This document shows positions 1 through 10,900 of a stretch of DNA of 64,000 bases, piece after piece. The notes under the pieces were generated by a model. That model was given only the letters and a program-made list of their open reading frames with translations, searched no databases and was not told the origin of the DNA. The stretch comes from Trebouxia sp. TZW2008 (taxonomy: Eukaryota > Chlorophyta > Trebouxiophyceae > Trebouxiales > Trebouxiaceae): NCBI GenBank assembly GCA_002118135.1, contig BDIU01000202.1, positions 124,001 to 188,000 on the forward strand, written 5' to 3'. Positions within the stretch are counted from its first letter, which is position 1, and each line of letters starts with the position of its first letter. The position numbers and the translations under genes are program-made.

Positions 1-803
1 CTCTGTCATCCAGAAACGTGACCTTGTCAGCGCTTTTGACTTTGTCGTCTAAGAGGTGACGACCCCCTGTGAATAGACACGCACCCATGTACACCGAGAT
101 TTGTTCAGCTGTGACCACACTATGCAAAGAAGCAGGGAGCAATGGCAAGATCAGTGTGCAATGCTTCCTGAAATGCACCTTCATAGTCCACAAAAGTATA
201 GTTGGCAGATCCAAGACTCTTGAAGTCCAGAAGGTGGCGATCCCCTGTGACACAACATGAAACGACAGAGCTTTAATATCAGCTGTTGCCACAAACAAAC
301 CATCGTCGGCAGCTTGGTCAAGCATGCTGGGTGTGCCCACACACTGGGTCTTGTGTGTTGCATGGTGTCAGTGATTTACTAGCAACACTCAGGGCATTTG
401 CTGCATGATGCTGACTGTCAGGGTGGCCTTAGTTCGAACTCAAGTGCCAGTTATTGCACCCGGTACTATCAACAAACCCCATACAGTGGCAGGCAGGGTG
501 GCAGATGGAGACTTGTGCCTATTTCGCTTGCCAGTATGCTGCCCTGATGTGCAAGTGCCAATATGAACGCATTAGCACAGAAGCAACCAGGACGGGCAAA
601 GGGTGCAGCACAAACCCATGGCCATCATGACCGCCGCCCGTGACTATAACTTGGCGGAAGGGATGCACAGTTGTCGTAAGTTGCCTACCTGTCGATTGGT
701 CAGACTGTCCATCGAGAAGAGGTCGACCAGCCGCTGTAGCGCCGGCGCAGCAGACCAACAGGAGAAGCAGGTTGGCAGCCGACGTTGCTACATTGAGCCT
801 CAT
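1..803 (-). CDS. secreted repeat-exon protein, 3' end outside window
   Basis: I do not recognise the family. The proposed start codon is at 801-803 and opens a typical signal peptide: a short N-terminus, a Leu/Val/Ala-rich core (NLLLLLVCCAGATA) and then GRPLLDGQ. Exon 1 (689-803) ends at a CAG/GTAGGC donor in phase 1. Two further exons of exactly 66 nt, both phase 1 to 1, follow at 179-244 and 1-66. They encode related 22-residue units starting GDRHLLDF and GGRHLLDD, and both have a CACAG acceptor. The second unit ends exactly at the window edge, so the gene continues outside. The repeat RxLLD also occurs just after the signal peptide. Role inferred only as secretory-pathway or extracellular. 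Exon 1 could instead read through its donor to a stop near 519. Confidence 0.45.
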
Positions 804-1614
804 CTTGGACCAAGATCTGCACTTTCTCGTCACGCTGCAGCGTGTGCGAGATCGTCCGAACGCCGAAGCCTTGCATGGTGTGCCTCTTGTACTGCTGCCG
901 CTCAGGCTCGCTTTCTTGCCGCTTCGTGATCGCAGCCGATTGTACTTATACTCAGCTGCTGCGCTCAAGCTCGTCCAACGAGGGCACGTGACCCGCCAAG
1001 ACGGATCGTCACGCCCAAGACATGGCACAAGTGGTGATGCTGGCCACGTTCGCATTGACGTCCTGTGCTGCCAATGTGTCGCTGTTCATGCCTACAACGT
1101 TTAATGTGGATCGCATCTCAATTGCATATGGGCTGAGCGGCCTTGATGAAGTCATGCTCAATAGCAGTGCATGCTAGCCCTTTTGCTTCACAATCAGCAG
1201 GTAATGCACATGCATTACAGCAGCGGCAGCATTTTGTCCATGCTGCTAAGTTGCATACAGACGGTGTACACCAATTTCAGCCATGAACCGTGTTCACTGC
1301 CCAGTCTTGTCAACGCAGACCAGTCCACTATCAGCCTTGTTTGTACATACATGCCTGTCACTCATTGCAACATTATGATAGCAATGCCTAAATTGCACAC
1401 TTGTCAAGGAGGGCACATTCCATTGCTCAAAGCAGGGCGGTCCTCAAGCAAAGCGCTGAAGCCCAGGCCAGGTTGCAAGTCAGCTGCTCTGCCAACAGGG
1501 ACACACAGTTCAACCTGCCAAAGCAGTACTCAGAAATGCTGAATGATGTGTGGTGCAAGCTCCAGGTTTGCTGCATTTGCAAGCCCAACGGCTGCATTTG
1601 CAAGCCCAAATGGC
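804..1614. other. intergenic: shared 5' and 3' flanks
   Basis: This stretch lies between the start of the leftmost gene and the stop of the phosphoribulokinase gene, both on the minus strand. The part from 804 to about 1,060 is GC- and CpG-richer than its surroundings, as expected for a promoter of the leftmost gene. Open frames on both strands here (for example 640-1,104 plus) have no recognisable content. Nothing else was seen. Confidence 0.4.
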
Positions 1615-4600
1615 TTAGACGACAGGCCTGACTTCTTGCTGAACCAGGGCCTCGTACACTTCCCTCAGCTTCAAACCACAGATGGTTTGGAAGAGACCGG
1701 TGCCGTTGTTTGAGCCAGGGAAATGGGAGTTCTTGAGCATCTGTTGGGTGATCTCTCCGTAGAACTTGGCTGATGTGTTGCTGAGGTGGCTCTCAATGTA
1801 GATCAGCTCCTCAAGCTTGTCAAACTGACCATCCATCTCCAAGACTGACACCTCCTCGCCATAGTAGGTGTCTGGGCCGTAGAAGAATTTGATGCCAGGG
1901 AAGGAGCAGGTGAGCTTGCGGCCGCAGGGGATCCAGGAGATGGTGGAGCCCTCATCAAACAGGAAGCTGGGGTTGAACAGCTTCACGCCCTCCTTCTGGA
2001 TCAAGCGTACCCGCAGCACCTTACCCTCCTTCTCGTCAGGGATCAGCTGAGTGGGCAGCACCTGCCACAGCAGCGGACAGTGAGGCAATCTGTATGTATG
2101 CATGACTTGCATTTGTGTTTACATCACTTTCTAAACTTTGTTGCATGCAATGAGTGCATCTCCAGCACCTTGCCCTCCTTCTCGTCAGGGATCAGCTGCG
2201 TGGGCAGCACCTGCCAAAGCAGCCACAAACTGAATCAGGAGCGACTGAGTGATTGATCATCGGTAGATGGATGATGTGGAAAAGCATGCTGAATTGGGAC
2301 GCAGCACTGTCATACAAGCAGGCCAAGCGAGTCAACGCCTCCACCAACATCAGTGAGATGCTCCATCACAGGCTCATAGTCTGCAGCGCCTTGCCCGTCT
2401 TCTAGTCAAAGCCCAGCTGTTGGGGCAGCGCCTGCCACAGCGATTTGCAGCGAGGCAATTTGCATGTGTTCATGACTTTGCGTGGTGATCATCGTATCAG
2501 TTTGTGTGCTATGTTGCATGCTGTCAGTGAAGTTGAAGACACGCAGCCTGAGCGCAGTCTTGTGCTTTAGAACGCAGGTCATGATATAACAAATGAACAA
2601 GGGCAGAGAATAATGGACCAAATGAAAGCCCTAAGTTGAGTGGCTTCATCGAAGCCTCTAACAGAAGTCATCGCCCATGCAGCAGGTCAGACTGCATCCA
2701 TATGGCTTGACATGCAATATACGACGTGCAGCGAGTTGGACAGCATGCATGTCAAACATGCCCCATGTCAAACAACAGCACTCAGATCTGAGACAATCTG
2801 AGTGTGCATGACATGAACACACTGTTTCAAAAGCCTTTTTGATGCATCAGAGCAGGCAGCCGTGTAAGGACAGAGCCCATGATGCACAAGCATGCTGCTG
2901 TCAGCAGCAGTGCCAACTCAGCATGGACATCCTTGACTGAATGGCAGACTGGACATCACAAGAAATATTGGGTCGCCTGGTCATTTGCAACTGCGCGTAA
3001 TGACCAGCACCTGAAGAATGATGTCTGCATGCTTTTTCTGAGGGTCAATGTAGGCGTCGAAGTCAGGCTTCCTGGACTCAATTGACTGCTTGATGCTCTC
3101 CACCGAGTGACCACGCTCCTGTGAGTCTCTCTGAAGCTTCCAGGCGAACTTCACGTCGTCACTGATGTCCAGATATAGCTTGAAGTCACACAGGTCCCTC
3201 ACGCGCTCATCGTAGAAGGGGTGTAGACCCTCAACCACCAAGATCTGCAGCCAGACAACATATCGGACTTTACCACCATTCATTTTGTTTCATTTCACCC
3301 TGAACGCACGCTGGCCAAATTCGGCAGGCCCAGCTAGGTACCTTTAAGGTTTACCAGAGCAAACAATTGTCTCCAACAACTTTGGTCTTATGCTAACCTG
3401 AAATGCTAACACTTAATGAGAAAGGCGACGAGATGTTTGTACACAGTTGTCTGCCAAGTGTATCACCTTGCTGCCATGGCATACTACACAGAGACAGCCC
3501 AGGCACTGCTGTGCTTCGATGATGAATTTTCCCTCTGCAACATGTGCAACATTTGGACGTTCAAAATGGTTCAGCAGCGACATGGACAAACACCAACCTT
3601 GTTGCAAAGTCCATGCCTGAGCCGAGCTATTTCATGTTTGCAGTCATTGCGCATTTTGCACAGACGGACACAAGGCAGTTGAATTTGATTCCAAGACAAA
3701 CTGTGTGCTCACACAAGGTGACGCACTGCAAGACAACAAATGAACCCGAGAAAGCAACTTTTGCTGTTTACAAGGGCAGCGCTGTTATGGCTGCAGGCAA
3801 GCATTAGGGGGACGTTGTATACACGACAGTCAGGCTGTTCGATTAGTCAGCCACATTTGCATGCTGTTTTTCCGGTCCAACTGCAGCCTATCACATCACC
3901 TACACTCTGTTCGCTGCAATCACATTGATAGAGCTAGCTGCACTTTGTGTGTGAGGGTACAAGTTATAGCAAGATCTGTGCCCTTTTGGTAGAGACATGG
4001 CAAAGGTGCTGATACAGCTGCAGCTTGGTGAGACTTGGGCTGCTGGGATGAGTGAAAGTGCTGAAATCGTGCAAGTTGGGTCAGACTGGGGCCGCTGAGT
4101 TTGTGATTTAAAAGAGGCAACTGGATGACACCTTAGCAGCTGAATTCAGTGAAGAGGTGAACAAGATGCGGCTGAGGTGTACCTTAGCTGCTGAAGGTTA
4201 CAAGAAGTCAAATATATGCAGCTTGATTGCTGATCTTGTGGTGAACATGCGAAAATAATTCATGTTTTGGCTGCAGAGCGACCTCAAGGGGGTTAGACAA
4301 CTGCAGTTACATACTGGCTGCTGATTCCTGTTGGAGCTGAAACACTGCATGTTGATGACACCACAAGAAAATGTACTGTGTTTGTACCTTGGCTGCAGAG
4401 GTCACAGTGAAGAGCTAAAGCAATTGCAGTTGGGGTGTGTCTTATGACGGTCAAAGAGGTGCAAGTTGCAAAGTTCAGTCACGGCCAACCAAACTCACTT
4501 TGGTTATTGTTTTCATTGCAGACATAACTATACAGGTGTACCTTGGCAGCAGAGATGGCCTCAGGAGGGTCCAGCAGGCCAGTCATGTGGTTGTAGATGG

Positions 4601-6388
4601 GTTTTCTGATTTATGTTTCAACAGCTGAAACACCGTAGTTTGACAACACAGCGAAAACTGCAAGGACCTGCGTCGTGATTGTACCTTGGCTGCAGAGGTG
4701 GCCTCAGGGGGGTCCAGCAGGCCTGTGACGTGGTTGTAGATGGGCTTCTGCACAGTCTTGCCCTCCTTCAGCTCCTTGATCTGCTGGTACATGTTGTCAA
4801 AGTCCTGAGCCTTGGGGTCCAGCGCCGTCACACTCTCCTTCTTCCTGCCTTGCCTGTCTAGGCTGTGGTAGTCGTCCAGGCAGATCACAGTGGTCATGTC
4901 TGAGATCAGGGTGTTGGAGTCGGGGTTGCCACCTAGCACCAGCCACCATTTGCTTGTCACTTTGCAATCAAAAGCTTACTTTGCGATGAAAAGCCTTGCA
5001 GTGGGCAAGCTGAGAGTCAGCCAGGGAGATCATAGTGGTCATGTGTAAGATCAGGGTGTTGAAGTTGGGGTTGCCACCTAGCACATGCCTTAGGTTGCTT
5101 GCTACTTTGCAACGGCACACAGCACAAGTCACAGATTGCTGGTCTGTCTGCATTGGCGCCTAGAGCAACCCATGCTATCGTGCAATGGGGAAGCTGGCAG
5201 TTGGACAGCTGGTGATGCAGTTCAACAAGCAGAAACAAGCAAAATACGTGCTTTCCTGAAGACCATCAGCTATCAATGATGCCTGCTGGACCCAATACTA
5301 AAAAATTCTTTCTGGAGTCTTATGCACAGCATTGCAGGCTGTTGTTCTCGCCAATGACAATATAGCTGGTTTGTTTGCTGATGAAGTCTGTGCTGTGGCT
5401 GATGTCCAGCGCTGATGCTACTGAAGAATACATGACTGATTCATCACATTTTGCTGGCGTATTGCTTGATCTTGCATACCTGCAGGAGGCTTTGGGCTAC
5501 CGCCAAAGACTGATGTCATGCGCCTCATGAATGTGGACTTGCCACAACCTGCACCAACAGGTAAAGGCCAACTTTCAGAGCCATGCAACTCAGGCTTGAC
5601 TTGAAGCTGAGGAGCTGCACAAGTATGAGCACTTGCATGCATGAGCGATTGCATGATGAGCAATGCACTCATGAGCATGCTAATGTGCGATTGCATACAT
5701 GAGTGAATATCATTATGAGCATGAGCATGGACGCGGGCATGGGCATCAGTGATTGCAGACCTGAGTCAGCTGCCAACCCAATGACAACTGTTCTTTGTGC
5801 AGCCTTGACAACAACAACTGACGAGGCGCTCCTCCGGGAGATCCTGAGAGCCTGCGCCAGTAATCAGATTCTTTCAGATGCAGACTGAAATCAATGCTTG
5901 CATAATCTGCTATACATCAAGATGCTGCAACTGACCTGGACCTTTGTTGTTCTGGGGAAAGCACATGAGCCCTGCACACCAGACTCACAGTTAGCTGTAT
6001 GACATCCAGCATCGTCTTTGACAATTCGAATATACTGTATGCATTGAGCTTGCCTGAAAGAAGCTGGACTGGTGCTTGGGAGCAACTGGTGCGCCGGCAT
6101 GTGCCACTCGACTGCATGCACAAGGACGAGCTCACGGCACTGCAAGATTTCAAGTGCAACTCCGATAGGTCAAGAGTATACGCTGTCGACGAGCACTTCG
6201 ACTGGGATGTGCGTATTTCACAAGCAAATTGACGATGTGTGCAACATAGCGTTACTGCCACTCCGGCGTCAGAGACGACAAGCTCAAAATGGCGTAAAAC
6301 GTGATCTGACCCTATCTTGCTGGTACCTGTGAAATGCGCGTGCCGGCTTTGCGCAGACCGGTGACGTCTGCAGCAATGTCGCGTTCAT
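1615..6388 (-). CDS. PRK: phosphoribulokinase, chloroplast precursor
   Basis: Calvin-Benson enzyme of the chloroplast stroma that phosphorylates ribulose 5-phosphate with ATP to make ribulose 1,5-bisphosphate. Seven exons: 6327-6388, 5936-5951, 5761-5851, 5480-5548, 4685-4932, 3011-3244, 1615-2061. Together they give 388 codons plus stop. The first about 45 residues are Ser/Ala/Arg-rich, a transit peptide. The Walker A loop ADSGCGKST is at about 54-62; VICLDDYH, ILVVEGLHP and the C-terminal SNNGTGLFQT block are all present. The thioredoxin-regulated pair of plant-type PRK is present at Cys58 and Cys97 with the usual spacing of 39, as is the second pair in PCGRKLTC, so redox control with CP12/GAPDH is expected from the family. 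Oddities: a 16-nt microexon in the transit peptide and echo copies of exon edges in three introns. Length and order match green algal PRK. Confidence 0.96.
2161..2440. repeat. two echoes of the last PRK exon's 5' edge
   Basis: The acceptor side of the last PRK exon (about 2012-2072, true boundary 2061/2062) recurs at 2161-2220 with about 90 percent identity and again, more diverged, at 2382-2440. Both copies keep the GGCAG splice site in front of the exon-like stretch; the farther one has a TAG stop in frame. Homology of the farther copy continues into intron sequence (2439-2483 resembles 2071-2111), so the duplicated unit spanned the junction. Confidence 0.85.
4129..4607. repeat. ladder of echoes of PRK exon 5 donor edge
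   Basis: The 3' edge of the PRK exon at 4685-4932, with its donor (plus-strand text GTACCTTGGCTGCAGAGGTG), recurs downstream in the intron. A 75-bp copy lies at about 4530-4607, and shorter, more decayed copies start near 4384, 4178 and 4129. The best copy keeps the donor but carries substitutions in the exon-like part. Confidence 0.75.
5033..5092. repeat. echo of PRK exon 5 acceptor edge
   Basis: A diverged copy of the first about 55 nt of the exon at 4685-4932, including the CTAG acceptor, lies upstream of it at about 5033-5092. It reads GGNPNFNTLI against GGNPDSNTLI in the true exon, so it is a recognisable but degenerate exon start. Confidence 0.8.
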
Positions 6389-7970
6389 CCTGCTGACTTA
6401 CAGCGTCTCGGCCTGATCGACACGCGGCCTGCCGCAAACGCGATAAACACAGGACAACAACGGACTCCCGTTCCTCGCCTGCTGTCTTAAAGTACTACAG
6501 CCATTTGCTTCTTGATAGGCTTGCACCGACTCACAGACTCGCCCTATTGCCAATGGAACTTTGTCATGACCTTTACATGCAGACGCTGCAAGTTTTCCTG
6601 GCAGAATTCATACGCCAGCAGACGACGACAGCAGTGCAAGCACAAATCGGGCATGGACTAGGTGTTAAAAAGGCGATTGTAAGTGTTGTGCACTAATTTA
6701 GAAGCAATCCCAGTGCAGGCAGCCAGGGCATTGGGCTGGAGCCTGGCAAAACTGTTGTCATCACAGAGTGCAGCTCAGGCTTGCTGACCGCACAGTTTGG
6801 CAGCTGTGCGTACGTTTATGCTACTGCAGCAGGTCAAGCACAATGCAGACATGCATGTCATATGTCTTGCATGCTCTGTAGGGCTTTTCCTCAAGAGCAA
6901 AAAGGTCATTGAGGTGTGTATCAAAGCCTTGTCAAGGTGCTGCTTGAAAAAATTGTGCATAGAAGCAGCAAGTGCATGCTTGAATTTAAAGCTGAGCCAC
7001 CCCGCACTGACCATGCTATACAGGAGTTGCAAACGCAGCCTTATGCACATCCTCACCTTGAGGCTTTTAGACATTTAAAAATTGTGCAATGGGTTGACAC
7101 ACTGAATAAGTGTACAGCATGCACACCAACAGAGGAGCACTAACGCAAACTGCAAAACGAGCTTGCCTTGCTGCGACCTGTTCAATTTTTCAGGCTGCAC
7201 ATGAACATAATGTACAATGGTACAATCAGCACATACACGTAATGTACAGTGATGGGGTAATGATCAACTTGCTGCCCAAGCTGACTGTGACTACATGCGG
7301 CATGGTCGAGTTGTCTGACATGCTGTCCACAACATCACAGTTGTGCCATCAGCAGTTGCCACAGCACTCATCCCAAGTCAGCACAAATCAGCTGTCACTT
7401 GGCTCAAAATTCCAGCTGCAACAGGCCTTGTTTCAACAATACCCTACAGCTCATTGGCAGCTTTGAGCTGCACTTTGAGTACGACGCAATCCGCCTTGTC
7501 CACTGCCTTGACTGTATGCTTGCTTGGCAAAACATGCTCCAGGTATTGGTTGAGGTCAGTGGCTACGGACTGCTCATTGGCCCTGACGTCGTCTTGCCTT
7601 TGCTGTTTGAAGACGCAAAACTGCAGATGGACACAAGATATGGGCTGGCATTCATTCATGATGTAATTTACAAAACTGCACGCATGTGCTGGTGTCCATC
7701 AGCTGAACGCATTTGTCTGTTGCTGCAAACTGATGTCTGCTGCCCCCCATACAGAACTGCCCTGCTATATTACATTGCTGGTTTCTGCGACGCAGGCTGT
7801 ACCACAATGCTGTGCAAATTGGCAATGATTACCAGGCTGCGCTATAATGATGTGCACACAGTGACTGGACACAGTCAGTCCCAAAGACAGATGATGCATG
7901 TCCAGTCGACTTGTTGCGGCTTGCATAGGGCAAAAGCTTTCACAACACATGCATGGAGAGAATAGCTCAC
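6389..7970. other. intergenic, PRK 5' side and 3' side of next gene
   Basis: This lies between the PRK start codon and the last exon I could place for the large minus-strand gene. The segment 6,389-6,490 has mixed CpG content and is the likely PRK promoter or 5' UTR. The missing 3' exons of the large gene probably lie between about 6,700 and 7,900. A long plus-strand frame at 7,399-7,965 shows no family resemblance. Confidence 0.4.
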
Positions 7971-10900
7971 GTTCACATTAGCCGCTCTGTAGCGGTTTGT
8001 GCCAAACGTCTGCAGTGCTGTGAGCACTGTGTCCATCTGTTTCTGCGTCTCCTGGCTAGACATTGAAGCTGGCATCTCATACTGCAGCACAGAAGCAACG
8101 TTCTTAGTATACCAGCCATACTCTTGTAGCAATGGGTGACGGCATCATGCTGTCAACAAAACGTGGCAAGGACGCATCCTCTTCAGCAGCAAACATTTTG
8201 TGCCAAGTCTGACAGTGTACAATATGGCATACTGAATGTCCCAATGTTACAAAAGGCATGGAAGCTGCCATCTCATACTTGAATTCGACATATCAGCCAG
8301 CCTGGTTCAGAGGGCCATGTCCACATATGTTGTTGACAGACTGCGCCAAGTATGCATTTGCAGAGTTTGCAGGAGTTTCCTGTAGATTCCTATGGCATGC
8401 AAGCTTGATTCGCTGAACATTGCATTGCTGGAAGTGCACGTTGTTGCAACTTGACTGGCATGACAACTAACCGCATAAGACACGGGGAGCAGGCCGTTGT
8501 TGGCGTGCTCAAACGCCTCAATGCCCTCATCAATATTCTGCTTTGCCAACTTCCTGAGCTCAGCCTCATCCTGAGCCATGCTCTGGATCTGCTCTGGAGT
8601 CCAGGCAACAGAGGCACCTGTATTGCAACACGCAGCTTGAGTGCAAATAAGCCTCAACATTTGCGAAAGTAGGGCTGAGCAGCTGGAAAATCTTGAGGGC
8701 TCAGAGTCAGAATTTGAGCACCCCTAGGTATGATTGAGAGAAGCACATGTGAAGATGCATGGGCCCTATAGTCCTTGCATCATGCCTGGCAAGTTCTCAG
8801 CGAACAAAAAGAGCAAAATCTTCTTCTTCTTCTGTGTCCTCCCAGTGACACAAAGTGTGAAGAGCTTGGAGTAGGTTAAGAGGGTAGATTAGGGCATGTG
8901 GGGGCATGACTCAGGTCACGAACACGCAACATGCATGAGAGAATTCCCTCTCTCACTTGAGTCAAGGCTGGGTGAGTGTGAGTTGGGTGTGTGAGGCAGG
9001 AGCTGCCATACTACCAAGTGTGGACAGGTTTCAGCAGGTTGAAGGGGATATTAGGTCATGCAGCGGCTTAAATAAGGACAAGGGCACGTGACACGCAAAA
9101 GTGAGCCTTATTTCAGGATCAATGGCATGCAAAGCTAATGTGTTGCTCTCAGAACAGTTCAAACCAGACCTTGAGAGCACTATAGCCGAACAGCTCAGGG
9201 AAAAAACATCCTATGCCGTTAGGCGTCATAGCAGGAGCCTCTGTCTAAAGGAGCAGCCCGGGACTGAACAGCTCACCTGCGTCCATGTTGGTGGCCTGGT
9301 TGTGCAACCTGATGGCAGCCTCAGTCTGATCCCTTGCAAGCTGGAACAAGGTCTCGCCAGCTTGGTGCAGCAAGGCGGTGCAGTCTGCCAAGCACGCAGC
9401 CACATGGTCCATTGCCTCAGTCAGCTTCCGCTGCAGGTCTGCACCCAAGATCAGCTGCAGCTCGATGTCATCGGCAATCATGTAGTGCCTGTGCTGGTCA
9501 AACACCGCACTCTCCGCTGCAAAGGCTGTTCTGGACAGCGTGTTGCTGCCTGCCAGGGCAGCTATCCAGCCTTTGTTCGAGAAGCGTTTGACCTGATTCT
9601 TAAGGCCAGCCTGGTTGAATACCTCTTCTGTGACTTTCTGAAGTGCAGGCGGTCCTGGACTATGCTTGCCCCAGCCTGTCACCTTCTGCATAGGCATGCA
9701 AGTCGCTTGGCCGCATGCGGGTTGAAGGTAATGGTTTGTGGTGCCAGACACATGCTAGACAGTCAGTTGAGGACTGTTCATGATGTTGCCAACAATTCCC
9801 TTCTTTGCCTGTGTAGCAGTGTATCATCATACTCTTTTTTCAAGTGAATGACCATGCTTGCATGTTGCGTTTCACACATTGGCGCCAGCGTCTTGCATAT
9901 TACACAGTTTGCACTTCAATGATCTATTCTCCAAAATGCCGCAAACTGTGTATCGCGTATGACAAATTGAGTGTGATGCCTGGTGATTCACTGCTATGTA
10001 GTGTTCCACAGTGTACTTTTCTTCATGATCAAGGGCAGCTTGTACATATATGATCCATCCCACTAAAGTTGATGTTGATGTGCTTGCCAAGCGCAGATCA
10101 CAAACTGCAGAGCATGCACTTGCTGCTTATTTACCTATACTGTGTTCAAGGGCTGGCTTGTATAAGTTCTGACGCCAAAGAACACTAATCTGCATCCCCA
10201 CTAGTTATGGACAGTCACACCAATGCTCCAATGCAGTAACGTGTGTGATGCAGTCTTGTACATCATGCACCTTCTGCAGAAGCGATTGTGAGCACTCACC
10301 AGGATCCAGCTCAAACCTAGGGCTGCCATGACATTGGCAGCATCCACACTCTGCTGAGTCCCAATTCTAGCATGGGGCTTTCGCATGGCGTGCTCATCAG
10401 TCTGCAGCAGCATCCATCAAGTGTGACATTGGCAACAACAATGTTCTGATGATGATGTCGCCAGCATATGCTGAGAGTAGAGCCTACGCTGACATCACTT
10501 GACAGTGTTCCTGTTGCAGCAGTACCAACTCTATAACAGTCACACTTCATGCTGAAATAGTGCTGCATGAGCATGCAAGCTTTGGCTGATGGCATCTGGA
10601 AGGGATGAATGCACGCTGCGTCAGCCAGAACAAAACCTGTTGTCTCTGCTTGCCATGCTGTCGACAACATGCAGCGCTACTCACGATGTACACGTTGCGA
10701 GGTCTGGGCCCGGGTGGCTGCTGTCCATCATGTAGATTGCCGTCACAGGACGCTGATGCAACACCATGATGGTACTCACAGTACCGATGGTTTGCTGCGA
10801 TCAACTCGGCATTCTCCTTCTTTTCAGCCCTGCCTGCGCACGGTGTACATCACTTTCAACAGCCTGTGCATTGCCATGTTTGCATGGACCAAGGTGCTGC

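Noticed and set aside
420..470. tRNA-like T-loop word (GTTCGAACTC)
   Set aside because: No matching acceptor, D or anticodon stems in the flanks.
7399..7965. 188-residue plus-strand open frame
   Set aside because: Begins with TTG, not ATG, has no recognisable motif, and lies where the 3' exons of the minus-strand gene are expected. Length alone is within chance.
9101..9847. 248-residue plus-strand open frame
   Set aside because: Antisense shadow of the minus-strand exon 9,277-9,637, whose helical reading and splice sites are better.
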